Part shown: in pieces, positions 17,103 to 25,389 of the stretch
Position numbering within the stretch: position 1 is the first letter of the stretch
How the letters are laid out: every line of letters begins with the position of its first letter
Assembly (NCBI RefSeq): GCF_024494655.1
Contig: NZ_JANHDL010000004.1
Span: forward strand, 186,001-250,000
Origin: Halorubrum laminariae
Lineage (GTDB): Archaea; Halobacteriota; Halobacteria; Halobacteriales; Haloferacaceae
Length of the DNA stretch: 64,000 nucleotides
Direction of reading: 5' to 3'
Made by a program: the position numbers and the translations under genes
The notes under the pieces: model-generated
Database searches by the model: none
Told to the model about the DNA's origin: nothing
The model's input: only the letters and a program-made list of their open reading frames with translations

Positions 17103-18299
17103 ATGTCAGACGGATCTAGTCGGTTTACCAGCGATCGGCGTGCCCGCGGAGCGGCGTCGTGGTCCGATGGTTCGGACTGGGCGGCGGGGACTGCTGAAAA
17201 CGTAGAAGTAACGGCTGGCGGGTTAGTGGGCCGCCCTCCGGTACAAAACGGTGGAGTCTCTGAATTTGTACGTAATCACCGGGTTATCGGGGGGCGTAGT
17301 GGGCTCTACGCTGTTAGTGCCACAGATGGGGGTGGGATGTGGACGTATTCGGTTGGGAACGATGAATTCACTTCACCGGCTGTAGTTAATGAGACGGTGT
17401 TTGTTGGGAGACAAGATGGGAATCTGTACGCTATCGATGCTCTTGAAGGAACAAGGAAGTGGCTGTATTCAGCGGGCGGGAGTATTCAATCGTCGCCAGC
17501 TGTTGTTGGTGGCACGGTCTACGTTGGGAGTAACGACGGTAAGCTCCATGCTGTTTCTGCCGCGGATGGGAGTGTGCTGTGGACATATTCTACGGGGAAT
17601 ATTGTCAAGTCGTCCCCGGCGGTTGTTGACGGAGTTGTCTATATCGGAGATCACGGTGGGGAGATTCATGCGATACACGCGGATGACGGGACTGGAAAGT
17701 GGACGCACACGATTGGAGGATCAATATACTCGCTCCCAGCAGTCGTTGACGGCATGGTTTATGTCGGGACCTACAATGGGACTCTTGCGGCTATTGGGGT
17801 TGCCGACGGTGTTGAAGAGTGGACATACGGGACAAGTGGTGGTATTTTTTCGTCGGTTGCGGTGGCAGATGGGGGCGTGTATGCCGGAAGTATGGACGAC
17901 AGACTCCATGCGGTTGACGCTTCGGATGGGAGTAGAGAGTGGGCTTTTTCGACGGGTGGTGTTGTGTACTCCTCGCCAGCGGTGGTGAATGGAACCGTGT
18001 TTGTCGGGAGTAACGACGGGAACCTGTACGCTGTCGATTCAGTCACTGGGAGTGAACAGTGGAGATACGCAACGGAGGATCCGGTGAAATCGTCGCCAGC
18101 TGTGGTGGATGGGACAGTGTATATCGGGGGTTTTGATCAAAATCTCCATGCTGTGAACGCTGTAGACGGTTCTGCTGTGTGGGCGTCTCGGGTGGGAAGT
18201 GGTATTTCCTACTCTTCTACGATCGGAGGGGCCGACGGTTGGTGTTTCACAAACCGACCGGGGGTGATCGGCAACACGGAGCCACTAGCACCCTTCTGA
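17103..18299 (+). CDS. PQQ-like beta-propeller protein with shared N-terminal docking module
   Basis: A 398-residue protein. Residues 1-46 form the N-terminal module shared with the proteins at 4261, 28715 and 29487: 'RFTSDRRARG', 'SWSDGSDWAAGTAENVEV' and 'GGLVGRPP'. From about residue 55 there are seven to eight repeats of about 40 residues of the PQQ/YncE/BamB type, each close to 'W-x-Y-S-x-G-x-x-x-S-S-P-A-V-V-x-G-x-V-Y-V-G' then 'DGxLHAV'. This forms a beta-propeller, a common protein-interaction platform. There is no signal peptide or anchor. Many codons end in T, unlike the GC-rich neighbours, which points to separate acquisition. The repeats are highly similar to each other, suggesting recent internal duplication. 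Confidence 0.85.
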   Translation: MSDGSSRFTSDRRARGAASWSDGSDWAAGTAENVEVTAGGLVGRPPVQNGGVSEFVRNHRVIGGRSGLYAVSATDGGGMWTYSVGNDEFTSPAVVNETVFVGRQDGNLYAIDALEGTRKWLYSAGGSIQSSPAVVGGTVYVGSNDGKLHAVSAADGSVLWTYSTGNIVKSSPAVVDGVVYIGDHGGEIHAIHADDGTGKWTHTIGGSIYSLPAVVDGMVYVGTYNGTLAAIGVADGVEEWTYGTSGGIFSSVAVADGGVYAGSMDDRLHAVDASDGSREWAFSTGGVVYSSPAVVNGTVFVGSNDGNLYAVDSVTGSEQWRYATEDPVKSSPAVVDGTVYIGGFDQNLHAVNAVDGSAVWASRVGSGISYSSTIGGADGWCFTNRPGVIGNTEPLAPF

Positions 18300-18330
18300 A
18301 CTACACCGCTTTCACGGGACTGTACAACTA

Positions 18331-20145
18331 CTAGAATATCCCGCTGAGTGCCTCGTGTGCATCTTCGGGCCGCTGGTTCGGTTCGGCGACCATCCGGAGG
18401 ACGTTCTTGAGAGCGGCCTGCGGGGAAGCTCCGTCTGCGATATGCTCGATTACGATGGTCAGATTCCGCGTTGAGAGCGTCGGCCAGTTGGTGAATTCGT
18501 CTTTGCGCGTCCGGTGGGCGAACTCGACGATTTTCTCGAGCGTGTCCTCGTCGACGACGGGCCTCGGCGTGTTAAGCTGCTTATCCAAGGTCTCGACTTC
18601 GGCGTCAACCGTGTCGGGATACCCCTGCCAAAACCCACGGAAGCGGCCGCGAGTGGCCGAGTTCATCGGCTCGGAGTCGCGGTATTCGCGCGTTGGCGGG
18701 TTCATCGTGACGACGATTCGCGCTTCGGGATGAGGCTCGATGGTCTGCCCGTGAGACTTGATCACGATCTTGTTCTCGTTGAGCAGTTGGTGAAGCGCCA
18801 TCGCTGCCCCGCTCTGCATCACGGGGAACTCGTTGATCACGATCACATCGCCGTTGAGGAGTCCCTGCTTCACGTCGGCGTTCTTCGGTTCAAGCTTCCC
18901 GTCTTCGTTGGGAGAGATCGGCCCGAACAGGTCCTGTGGCATCGTCGCTTTGTCGACGTCGAGCGAGCGATAGCCGCGGTTCGTCTTGTGGCAGATGTAC
19001 TTCGTGAGGTAGTTCTTCCCGCTGCCACGCGGCCCGACAATCCGAACAGGGACGTTCCGGGCGAGTTTCTTCGCGAGCAGCTCGTCGATGGGCATCTGGA
19101 GGTCACGTTCAAGTGGGATCGACGGGGCGATCACCTCCCCATCATCGTCGACGGGGAGCGCGGAGTGGCCGGCGTCCGGCTCGTTCGCCGCTTTGGGGAC
19201 CATGCCGTAGCCAACGTCTTCGAGGACGGTCAGTCCCGTGTTGACCGGTGAGTCAGCGTTGTGGCCCGTATCCGAGACGTACACACCGCCGTCGTCATCG
19301 ACGCTCAAGTCGTCACGCACGTCGATGAGCGGGCGACCGACCGTGGCGGTTTCTTCGGCCACGGTGGAGACGACCGCGCCGGCCCGCCCGAGTGTGGCCA
19401 CGCGGTCGTGGTGACGCTGGAGTTGCTCGGCGGCCAGTTCCCCACCGACAGGGAGGTTCATGTACGCCTGCCCAACGATCTGGTTCACTTCTCCCGGCGT
19501 GAACGTACGGGAGGCGTCTTCGAGCGCGGACTGAGCACGGTTGATCTTCGCGGTCGTCAGCGTGGCTCGGTCGGCCTGCTCAACGACCTGCTCAGGGGAA
19601 GCATCGATGAGTTCTTGATCGGTCTGGATCCCCGAGTTCGCCAACGCCTCGACGTCGGAGTTGGTGAGACCGGGGATGGTGGAGAGGTCGGCCGCGTCCA
19701 GATCCGTTTCGAGATCGTTGTTGAGGGTTTCACGGAGGGCGGCGGCATCTGCTTCGGTCAGGTCGCGGAACGAGCGGTAGCCGGCGTCGTTCAACAGCGC
19801 CTCTACATCGTCATCAACCGCTTCGATGGCAGTGAGGTCGTTGGTCACCTGGTTGAGTGCGCCGAAGTGGGCGGTGACGGCGGCCGGCTCCGGGCTTGTC
19901 GTCGTCGCCCGCGTGATCAGCAGTTCTCCGCCGGAGTCCCGGTCGGTCTCGAAGCGAGACGTGTCGGCGTCCTTGAGCAGACTCGCAACGGTGTTGCGAC
20001 TGATCGATGTCGCGTTCTCGACGGAGTAGACGAGGTCGTCGGTCGAGATGGGGCCGCCGCGCTCTCGGATGAGCCGATTCGCAAAGTGGGCAACGACCTC
20101 CTCGGTGGGCACGGCGTCGGGAGAAGTGGTGTCTGTCGTGGACAT
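18331..20145 (-). CDS. MoxR-type AAA+ ATPase with helix-hairpin-helix region
   Basis: A 604-residue protein. The N-terminal half contains a winged-helix-like start and a helix-hairpin-helix stretch ('LSTIPGLTNSDVEALANSG'), as in DNA-binding or protein-docking modules. The C-terminal half is a MoxR/dynein-related AAA+ domain: Walker A 'GPRGSGKN' near residue 370, 'MPQDLFGPISP' and 'GLLNGDVIVINEFPVM' with NE instead of DE in Walker B, and 'EARIVVTMNPP' as sensor 1. The replacement of Thr/Ser after the lysine by Asn and of the Walker B Asp by Asn may weaken hydrolysis. It lies 2 bases from the upstream gene (20148), so the two form an operon. Likely partner: the VWA protein at 10883. Confidence 0.8.
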   Translation of the reverse strand: MSTTDTTSPDAVPTEEVVAHFANRLIRERGGPISTDDLVYSVENATSISRNTVASLLKDADTSRFETDRDSGGELLITRATTTSPEPAAVTAHFGALNQVTNDLTAIEAVDDDVEALLNDAGYRSFRDLTEADAAALRETLNNDLETDLDAADLSTIPGLTNSDVEALANSGIQTDQELIDASPEQVVEQADRATLTTAKINRAQSALEDASRTFTPGEVNQIVGQAYMNLPVGGELAAEQLQRHHDRVATLGRAGAVVSTVAEETATVGRPLIDVRDDLSVDDDGGVYVSDTGHNADSPVNTGLTVLEDVGYGMVPKAANEPDAGHSALPVDDDGEVIAPSIPLERDLQMPIDELLAKKLARNVPVRIVGPRGSGKNYLTKYICHKTNRGYRSLDVDKATMPQDLFGPISPNEDGKLEPKNADVKQGLLNGDVIVINEFPVMQSGAAMALHQLLNENKIVIKSHGQTIEPHPEARIVVTMNPPTREYRDSEPMNSATRGRFRGFWQGYPDTVDAEVETLDKQLNTPRPVVDEDTLEKIVEFAHRTRKDEFTNWPTLSTRNLTIVIEHIADGASPQAALKNVLRMVAEPNQRPEDAHEALSGIF

Positions 20146-20147
20146 TA

Positions 20148-21626
20148 TCAGTCACTCGTCGCGCCGCTGTCGGCGCTCGGAAGGCGCTGCTGGACGCGCT
20201 GTTCGATCTTCTGTGCCTCGGTGGGGTTGAGTCGGTTTTCGGTGACGCCCGTCAAGTCCATCACGTCTTGGAGGGATTCGCCGAGCGTCTGCTGGGCGGC
20301 GTCGAGCGTCTCGGTGTCGTCGGTGTCGCTTTCGAGCTGGTGTTGTTCTTTTGCGAGGGTGATCTGGGTTGCTGGGTGACGGAGAATCTCTCCGGCGAGC
20401 TCTTGGTACTCCTGGTAGGTCGCCCCGGCCTTCGAGCCACTGTAGTTGTCGAGGATGGCGAGTTTGAGCGAGAGTTGGAGATTCCACAGTGTGGGGCGTT
20501 CCGGCGGGTCCGCAAGCGCGGTCGCGCGGTCGGCGGCCTTCTCGGCGTACGTCTCGTTTTGGATGCCGAGATATTGGTAGAACTCCGTGATCGAAAAGGG
20601 CAGCTCCTCGAAGTCCATCGCGACGACCCGAGCCCGAGTGATCTCCTTGTTGATGTCTGCACACAGCGAGTCGATCTTGGAGAGAATCGTTTCGTGCCAG
20701 TCGATCGCGTCGGCCATCAGGTCACCCGTGTGCTTGCGACTGAGGTCCGTCCCAGCGTACGGCAGTGGGATCATCGTCCCCACCGAGGGAATGAAGATCA
20801 CCGGCTTCACCCACAACTTCTGATGCCCACGGAAGTCGTAGCCCATCCGGTCGCCGTAGTAGATGGTCACCGAATCTTCACTCGGCGTCGTGTCCGCGTC
20901 GGCGTCGGCGGTCGCGAGGGTCAGTTCGTTGTTCTCGAAGTCGATGTCGGTCCCATCGGGCGTCCCGATCTCGTAGGCCTTCGAGGGGTAGATCGTCGTG
21001 ATCGTGACTGAGCCACCCCAGTCGTAATGGCGAATCCACCCGAAAGCGTCTGTTGCCCCGTGCTTCTCGCAGGCGGCGATCTTCCGCTTGAAAAACGACC
21101 GCATGTTACCGGGGTTGTATCGACGAGAGGCGATCTGCCAGCGGAACTTGACATCGTACCCGAGCGTCCGGAGCGCGAGTCGACGCCGATCGACGATGTC
21201 CTTGTGCGTACTGACCTTGATCTGTGATTCGGGCTCGGCGTTCGCGACCAGTTGGTCGACCGTCCGACCGGTCGCACTCGCCAACTCGCTCAAATCCAGC
21301 CCGTGAACGTCGGTGAGCGCGTCGACGTCGACGGTGACGCCCGATCCGTCCTCGGACTCGGAGACGAACTCGTTGTCGGCCCACAACTCGCCTTCGCCCG
21401 CGTGGGGGAGGACCTCGAGTGCGTCTTTGAACGTCTGGGTGCCACTGGTGACGTATCGCCGGCCTGCCGTTGAGACGGCGTCTGGATACGTGGCCTGTGC
21501 GGCTTCGTTCACGCCGAGGAACGGGACGGTGCCTTCCTGTTCGAGCAGATCGGTCACGGGAACGCTGGTAGTTGCGCTGACCGTCTGGCCGAACCCGGAG
21601 TTACTGTTGGACTGACTCTGAGACAT
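20148..21626 (-). CDS. Unknown 492-aa protein, operon partner of the MoxR ATPase
   Basis: The ATG at 21626 (MSQSQSNSNSG) is preferred over an in-frame GTG at 21641. The N-terminus has a disordered Ser/Gln leader like that of the VWA protein (MSQSQHSRTSN). A soluble alpha/beta protein follows, with blocks such as 'FRWQIASRRYNPGNM', 'HYDWGGSVTITTIYP', 'VTIYYGDRMGYDFRGHQKL', 'WVKPVIFIPSVGTM' and a helical C-terminal third. I do not recognise the family. The 2-base gap to the MoxR gene argues for a shared complex. Such MoxR/VWA/unknown triads occur on archaeal plasmids and viruses, where the third gene may be a client or adaptor (inference). Confidence 0.7.
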   Translation of the reverse strand: MSQSQSNSNSGFGQTVSATTSVPVTDLLEQEGTVPFLGVNEAAQATYPDAVSTAGRRYVTSGTQTFKDALEVLPHAGEGELWADNEFVSESEDGSGVTVDVDALTDVHGLDLSELASATGRTVDQLVANAEPESQIKVSTHKDIVDRRRLALRTLGYDVKFRWQIASRRYNPGNMRSFFKRKIAACEKHGATDAFGWIRHYDWGGSVTITTIYPSKAYEIGTPDGTDIDFENNELTLATADADADTTPSEDSVTIYYGDRMGYDFRGHQKLWVKPVIFIPSVGTMIPLPYAGTDLSRKHTGDLMADAIDWHETILSKIDSLCADINKEITRARVVAMDFEELPFSITEFYQYLGIQNETYAEKAADRATALADPPERPTLWNLQLSLKLAILDNYSGSKAGATYQEYQELAGEILRHPATQITLAKEQHQLESDTDDTETLDAAQQTLGESLQDVMDLTGVTENRLNPTEAQKIEQRVQQRLPSADSGATSD

Positions 21627-21693
21627 TATTGAATCACTCACTGGATCTGAAATCTCTCTACAGCTAATCTCAGACCCTTCAGGGCTCCTCGGG

Positions 21694-21705
21694 GGCTATA
21701 AATAA
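21694..21705 (-). promoter_or_regulatory. TATA box of the 21.6-18.3 kb operon
   Basis: On the minus strand TTATTTATAGCC, centred about 73 bases upstream of the ATG at 21626 and predicting a leader of roughly 45 bases. It belongs to the TTTATAGCC promoter group. Confidence 0.5.
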
Positions 21706-21760
21706 TCTCAGCGGTGCTTTTCACCCCGGTTATTGACGGGGGTTATCTTCAGAGAGTGGT

Positions 21761-22114
21761 CTAATCCCACCAAGTAATCTCAGGCTCAATATCTTGGCCG
21801 ATTGTGAAGCTAGGGTTGGGGGGAAGGAATTCGTCCTTGAATTCCAGTAATTGCGCCACAGCTACAGAGAGGTCGTCCGTAGTAATCCCTTTTGAACCAT
21901 GGAATGGTTCATTAACAGATACTTGGACCTGGAATCTGTGTTCAGCTGGCTCGAAGTAGTACAGAATAACAGTTCCCCAGACCGTCCCGACGTGTTGGAA
22001 TTTACACAGCCTGAATGCGGGTGGGAGATGATCCTCGGTGGTGCTCGGGAGGCGGGAAACGTGCTCCTCAATTTCTGATTCAATCCCACTTTGTGTGGGG
22101 AGTTCTTGCGCCAT
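21761..22114 (-). CDS. Hypothetical protein (117 aa)
   Basis: The start is taken at ATG 22114 (MAQELPTQSG); an ATG three codons upstream is equally possible. It is a small acidic protein with a beta-rich core ('HVGTVWGTVILYYFEPAE', 'FQVQVSVNEPF') followed by a helix and a Trp-Trp-Asp C-terminus. No family recognised and no membrane segment. It stands alone on the minus strand, with the MoxR operon promoter 55 bases downstream of its stop. Confidence 0.5.
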   Translation of the reverse strand: MAQELPTQSGIESEIEEHVSRLPSTTEDHLPPAFRLCKFQHVGTVWGTVILYYFEPAEHRFQVQVSVNEPFHGSKGITTDDLSVAVAQLLEFKDEFLPPNPSFTIGQDIEPEITWWD

Positions 22115-22232
22115 CAATTTCATATCAACAGGAGAGTCTATAACTATAGCGATTAGGGCATTTTGTCAATCTAGACAAGAGGTATAAAACAGGCTGGAAG
22201 TGCATAGTTATCGGCCCGAAGAGGCGGTGGCG

Positions 22233-22694
22233 TTACTCGGAGACGGGCTCGGGGGAGTTGACAACGCGGGCGTCGACAACCCAGCCACGGCCCCACTCGC
22301 TTTCGTCGTCCAGTATCTGGAGTTTCGAGTAGTAGAGGTAGCTTCGGACCTGCCACGGTTCACGGGTGGGGTCACCGATTCCGGTGCGGTACATGTAGGT
22401 CGCATCGCCGGCTGTTCGCTCAACGAGCTCGAGTGTGTAGTCCCAGTCGATGTCGGGGGTTCGGCGGTCGTTTTCCCCGCGGCGGGCCTCGACGCGGCAC
22501 TCTACGGAGTCGATCTGTTCAGCGGTTCCGAACGTGATCTCGACGACGTCGCCTGTCTGGACGTGGGTCAGCACGTCAGAGAGGCGGCTGGTCTCTCGTG
22601 CTGGGGGCGTGGCTGTCTCTTCGTTGCCGATGTAGAAATCGGGTTCTTCTGGATCGTCGGGACTGTCGTCGTCGACGCTGGCACTCGGGGTCAT
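22233..22694 (-). CDS. Hypothetical acidic protein (153 aa)
   Basis: A 153-residue soluble protein with a disordered Asp/Pro/Glu start and a beta-rich body: 'GDVVEITFGTAEQIDSVEC', 'YTLELVERTAGDATYMYRT', 'WQVRSYLYYSKLQILDD'. It ends 'VVDARVVNSPEPVSE'. The strand-rich body may be an OB- or SH3-like barrel, but I do not recognise the family. It is the distal member of a run of minus-strand genes from 25.4 to 22.2 kb that are mostly membrane proteins. Confidence 0.5.
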   Translation of the reverse strand: MTPSASVDDDSPDDPEEPDFYIGNEETATPPARETSRLSDVLTHVQTGDVVEITFGTAEQIDSVECRVEARRGENDRRTPDIDWDYTLELVERTAGDATYMYRTGIGDPTREPWQVRSYLYYSKLQILDDESEWGRGWVVDARVVNSPEPVSE

Positions 22695-22765
22695 GTATAG
22701 GAGTCTGCGTGGGGGGTGATAGGTGTTGTTGTCAGATTTGTCGGGAGCTGGCGGCTAAGGCGAGG

Positions 22766-23068
22766 TTACGCTCCAGAGTCTTCGGCTGTTTCGAGCTCGT
22801 CAAGGCGCTGTTTCATTCGCGCAGTGTGGAGTTCGTTCCTGATGGCGACCTGAGTGACCCAGTATTGGAGTCGCGCATGGAGTACCCACAAGAACGCGAC
22901 GGCAATGTGGCTCAGAAACGTGGTTGTGAGTTTGCCCGTTTCAACGAACTCGGTGGTAGCTAACCACGTGAAGTACAACATTCCGATGCCCGAGAGCAGG
23001 AGGTACCCTTGAAGCCGGCTCCGACGCCATGGGGTCGCTTCAACCTGATTTTCGTGTGTCGGGTACAT
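22766..23068 (-). CDS. Small membrane protein (100 aa)
   Basis: The start is ATG 23068 (MYPTHENQVEAT); the longer frame to 23230 runs into the neighbouring gene and is rejected. Two hydrophobic helices ('LQGYLLLSGIGMLYFTWLA' and 'FLSHIAVAFLWVLHARL') are followed by a charged amphipathic helix of about 30 residues ('MKQRLDELETAE'). No family recognised. It lies 47 bases downstream of another two-helix membrane protein and probably shares its transcript. Confidence 0.55.
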   Translation of the reverse strand: MYPTHENQVEATPWRRSRLQGYLLLSGIGMLYFTWLATTEFVETGKLTTTFLSHIAVAFLWVLHARLQYWVTQVAIRNELHTARMKQRLDELETAEDSGA

Positions 23069-23115
23069 ACTGAGTCGGAGAAGGGGCTGTCTGTTAACTG
23101 TTTGGCCTTTTGGGC

Positions 23116-23424
23116 TCAGTAGCGGTACTCCAACGATGAGGCATCGGTGTCGAGATCGTCGCGGGCGTCCTGGCCGTGGATCCATCCGCCATGCGCCCAG
23201 AACAGACTGAGGATGGGAATGGCGGCCCACCCCCAGCTGGGTATCGAAAGCCCGGTGAGCCAGGTTCCGACTACGGCGGCGATCGAAAAGACCAGTCCGA
23301 TGGTGACGAAGCCAACGCCTGCGTACAGGAACGGGAGTCCATGCGGGAGCTCGGTGTCTGCCCAGAGTTTGAATCCCTCTAAGGAATCCTCGTACTCTCG
23401 GTTGCTAACGGGGTCTTGCGGCAT
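23116..23424 (-). CDS. Small two-helix membrane protein (102 aa), leaderless
   Basis: The start is ATG 23424 (MPQDPVSNREYEDSL). A TATA box at 23446-23456 would start transcription about at the ATG, giving a leaderless message. A soluble N-terminal 35 residues is followed by two membrane helices ('FLYAGVGFVTIGLVFSIAAV' and 'WGWAAIPILSLFWAHGGWI') and a short acidic tail. No family recognised. Confidence 0.55.
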   Translation of the reverse strand: MPQDPVSNREYEDSLEGFKLWADTELPHGLPFLYAGVGFVTIGLVFSIAAVVGTWLTGLSIPSWGWAAIPILSLFWAHGGWIHGQDARDDLDTDASSLEYRY

Positions 23425-23445
23425 AGATGACGGCTCTCGTTGAAT

Positions 23446-23456
23446 GGCTATAATGG
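23446..23456 (-). promoter_or_regulatory. TATA box, leaderless promoter
   Basis: On the minus strand CCATTATAGCC. The distance to the ATG at 23424 (about 26 bases from the box centre) matches the archaeal TATA-to-start spacing, so the transcript should begin at or beside the A of the start codon. Confidence 0.45.
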
Positions 23457-23535
23457 TCCCGGTCAGACTACCCGTGTGTCGGGAGAGATAGCGAAAGCTC
23501 ACGGAGGGAGAACGCGAAGGTTGGTCAGTGGCGAT

Positions 23536-23940
23536 TCAGTTGCCTTCTGCGACGTATCGGGCCAGTCCGACGAGGGACGAGAACCCGAAGTAGAAGACGA
23601 TCATGGCCAGACCACCGACGGTCAGCCAGACACCAACTGAGCCGCGATCAGAGTTCTTCCCGGTCGAGAACCAGAGCGTCACACCTGCGAAGACGGCTAC
23701 GAAGCCAGCGTACTGAAGCGTGGCTTTCGCGAAGTCGAAGATGTTGTCGAGCACATCTGAGAACAGGAGGTCGCCGACACTATCGCCGGGGTTCTCGCAT
23801 TCAGACAGCTGCTCAGGGCTTGTGAGTCGGCAGTCGTCCGCAGCAACCATCCCAACAGCCCCTCCAGCACCGATTAGGACCATGGAAAACAGCATGGCGG
23901 CTACACCTATACGTGAGGCTCCTCCACTTGGCAATCGCAT
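23536..23940 (-). CDS. Exported/membrane protein with two C-terminal helices (134 aa)
   Basis: A 134-residue protein with an N-terminal signal-like helix ('IGVAAMLFSMVLIGAGGAVGM', cleavage after a likely 'VAA'). A short extracytoplasmic segment with two cysteines follows ('DDCRLTSPEQLSEC'). Two membrane helices come next ('LQYAGFVAVFAGVTLWF' and 'GVWLTVGGLAMIVFYFGF'). A signal sequence plus two helices is the layout of VirB2/TrbC-type pilins, and similar small proteins occur in haloarchaeal secretion clusters, but there is no sequence proof. It lies in a run of membrane genes (25.3-22.7 kb). Confidence 0.5.
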   Translation of the reverse strand: MRLPSGGASRIGVAAMLFSMVLIGAGGAVGMVAADDCRLTSPEQLSECENPGDSVGDLLFSDVLDNIFDFAKATLQYAGFVAVFAGVTLWFSTGKNSDRGSVGVWLTVGGLAMIVFYFGFSSLVGLARYVAEGN

Positions 23941-24005
23941 ACTCGAACACTCAAAGCCAGCTAATATGAATCTAACGGGCGATTATTTGAAAAATCGGCG
24001 GTAAT

Positions 24006-24064
24006 GTTCAACAGTTTGGAAGAAGAAGCGTACAGATGGTAGATAGTTCAACGGTTTGGAAGAA
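24006..24064. repeat. Direct repeat pair GTTCAACRGTTTGGAAGAA
   Basis: Two 19-bp copies at 24006-24024 and 24046-24064 differ at one base and start exactly 40 bases apart (about four helical turns). They lie in the gap between the 24104 gene (its 3' end) and the 23536 gene (its promoter side), so they could be a regulator site for 23536-22766. Confidence 0.45.
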
Positions 24065-24103
24065 AATTGGTGTATGAATGTATGTCATCTCGGGGTCCGT
24101 CAG

Positions 24104-25333
24104 TCACTTGGAGTCCGGTATCTCCGGTGGTTCTTCCTCTGTCGGTGGTTGCGGAGTGGCTGTCCGTGTTCGCCGGGCTTCACGCGCGATATTCTGTGCT
24201 AACTCCACGGTGTACGGGACCGTGGTTTTGCCGGCGTAGACTGTTCCTCCAAGGAGCCAGCCCAGCGGGAAAGAGATCGAGAACCACATGAAGAGGTGAT
24301 TGATGCCTTCAAGCGTGAACGTCGAACGGAGCCACGTCTCGAGGCCGAGGATTGTCGCATAGTTCGTGAGCAGATATTCGGCGAATAGCACGCTCTGTTC
24401 GAGGATCACGTTCAGGCGTGGGTCATAGACCGCGATGACGACGGGCGGCAGAAGGATCACGTTGAGAGCGAACGGGTACCCGAGCAGGACGGTTTTGACC
24501 TTCCCAGGTGCGAGAAAGCAGAGTGCGCCGATCGTCGCGGAGACGATTGCGATAAGGACGGCCATGACGAGAGCGGTCATTCCGGTGCCGTTGAACGTAA
24601 GCGCCCCGTAGATGATGCTGAGCCCCCAAATCGAAGTTGCGAATGATGTGACGATCATCAGACTTCGAGCGTGGGTGTCGATGATGGATTTCCACTTGTC
24701 GACCCACGCGAGCGCGTATCCTGCCCATTTGTAGTAGAACGGGATCTCCTTTTGCCGGCGGACGTCGTCTTCGGTGGTCGCCTGCTTACGCCGTTCGTCC
24801 CGTTCCGCTTTGGCCTTCTCTAGGTCTTCAAGCGAGCCTGGTGAGCGCGGCCGTTCCTGTTCTTCTGTTGAGGGGCCGCGGGCAAGATACGAAGAGTCGA
24901 TGGGCGTCTCGCGAAGGTGCTTGTTGACCGCGTCGATGCCCTCACTCGAGAACGTCGCTTCAGGACGTGACCCACAACTCCAACACGGGCCACCAGTGCT
25001 GCCGTTGAGAGCGCCACAGTGAGTACACTGCTTGGGGTTGTTCTGGATGACCTTCTGGCTCTGCCGGCGTTTCTTCGAGTGTGAGGGGTCGAGTGGGCCA
25101 GTGACCCCAACTTGGATGTCTGCTTCGTCACTGTTGGATGTGTACTCGGCTTTGAGCGTGTCGCTCATCCCTTGGTGGCTACTGTGACCGCCGCTTCCAC
25201 CCGTCGCTATTTCGACGGAACTGCTGCCTTCCTCTTCGTCCTCTCGCGGGTCGAATTGTGAAGTAGCAGCTCCAATCAGTAGGACGATGGCACCGACGAA
25301 CGCGGTGACGATGACAACGATTGTATCTTGCAT
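24104..25333 (-). CDS. Multi-spanning membrane protein with zinc ribbon (409 aa)
   Basis: A 409-residue protein with one N-terminal membrane helix ('TIVVIVTAFVGAIVLLIGAA'). A Ser/Gly/Glu-rich linker of about 75 residues leads to a zinc ribbon with two CxxC pairs ('CTHCGALNG' and 'CWSCGSRP'). A charged helical region and a C-terminal block of five or six membrane helices (from 'SLMIVTSFATSIWGLSIIYG' to 'MWFSISFPLGWLLGGTVY') follow, and it ends in a Pro/Glu-rich tail. No family recognised. The mix of a cytoplasmic zinc ribbon and a polytopic membrane block suggests a membrane-bound regulator or secretion component. Confidence 0.6.
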   Translation of the reverse strand: MQDTIVVIVTAFVGAIVLLIGAATSQFDPREDEEEGSSSVEIATGGSGGHSSHQGMSDTLKAEYTSNSDEADIQVGVTGPLDPSHSKKRRQSQKVIQNNPKQCTHCGALNGSTGGPCWSCGSRPEATFSSEGIDAVNKHLRETPIDSSYLARGPSTEEQERPRSPGSLEDLEKAKAERDERRKQATTEDDVRRQKEIPFYYKWAGYALAWVDKWKSIIDTHARSLMIVTSFATSIWGLSIIYGALTFNGTGMTALVMAVLIAIVSATIGALCFLAPGKVKTVLLGYPFALNVILLPPVVIAVYDPRLNVILEQSVLFAEYLLTNYATILGLETWLRSTFTLEGINHLFMWFSISFPLGWLLGGTVYAGKTTVPYTVELAQNIAREARRTRTATPQPPTEEEPPEIPDSK

Positions 25334-25389
25334 GGGTGTTGAGTGGGCGTCAGCTGCGGTCGTGTATTTCGCTGACGTGGGTGGAGTGG

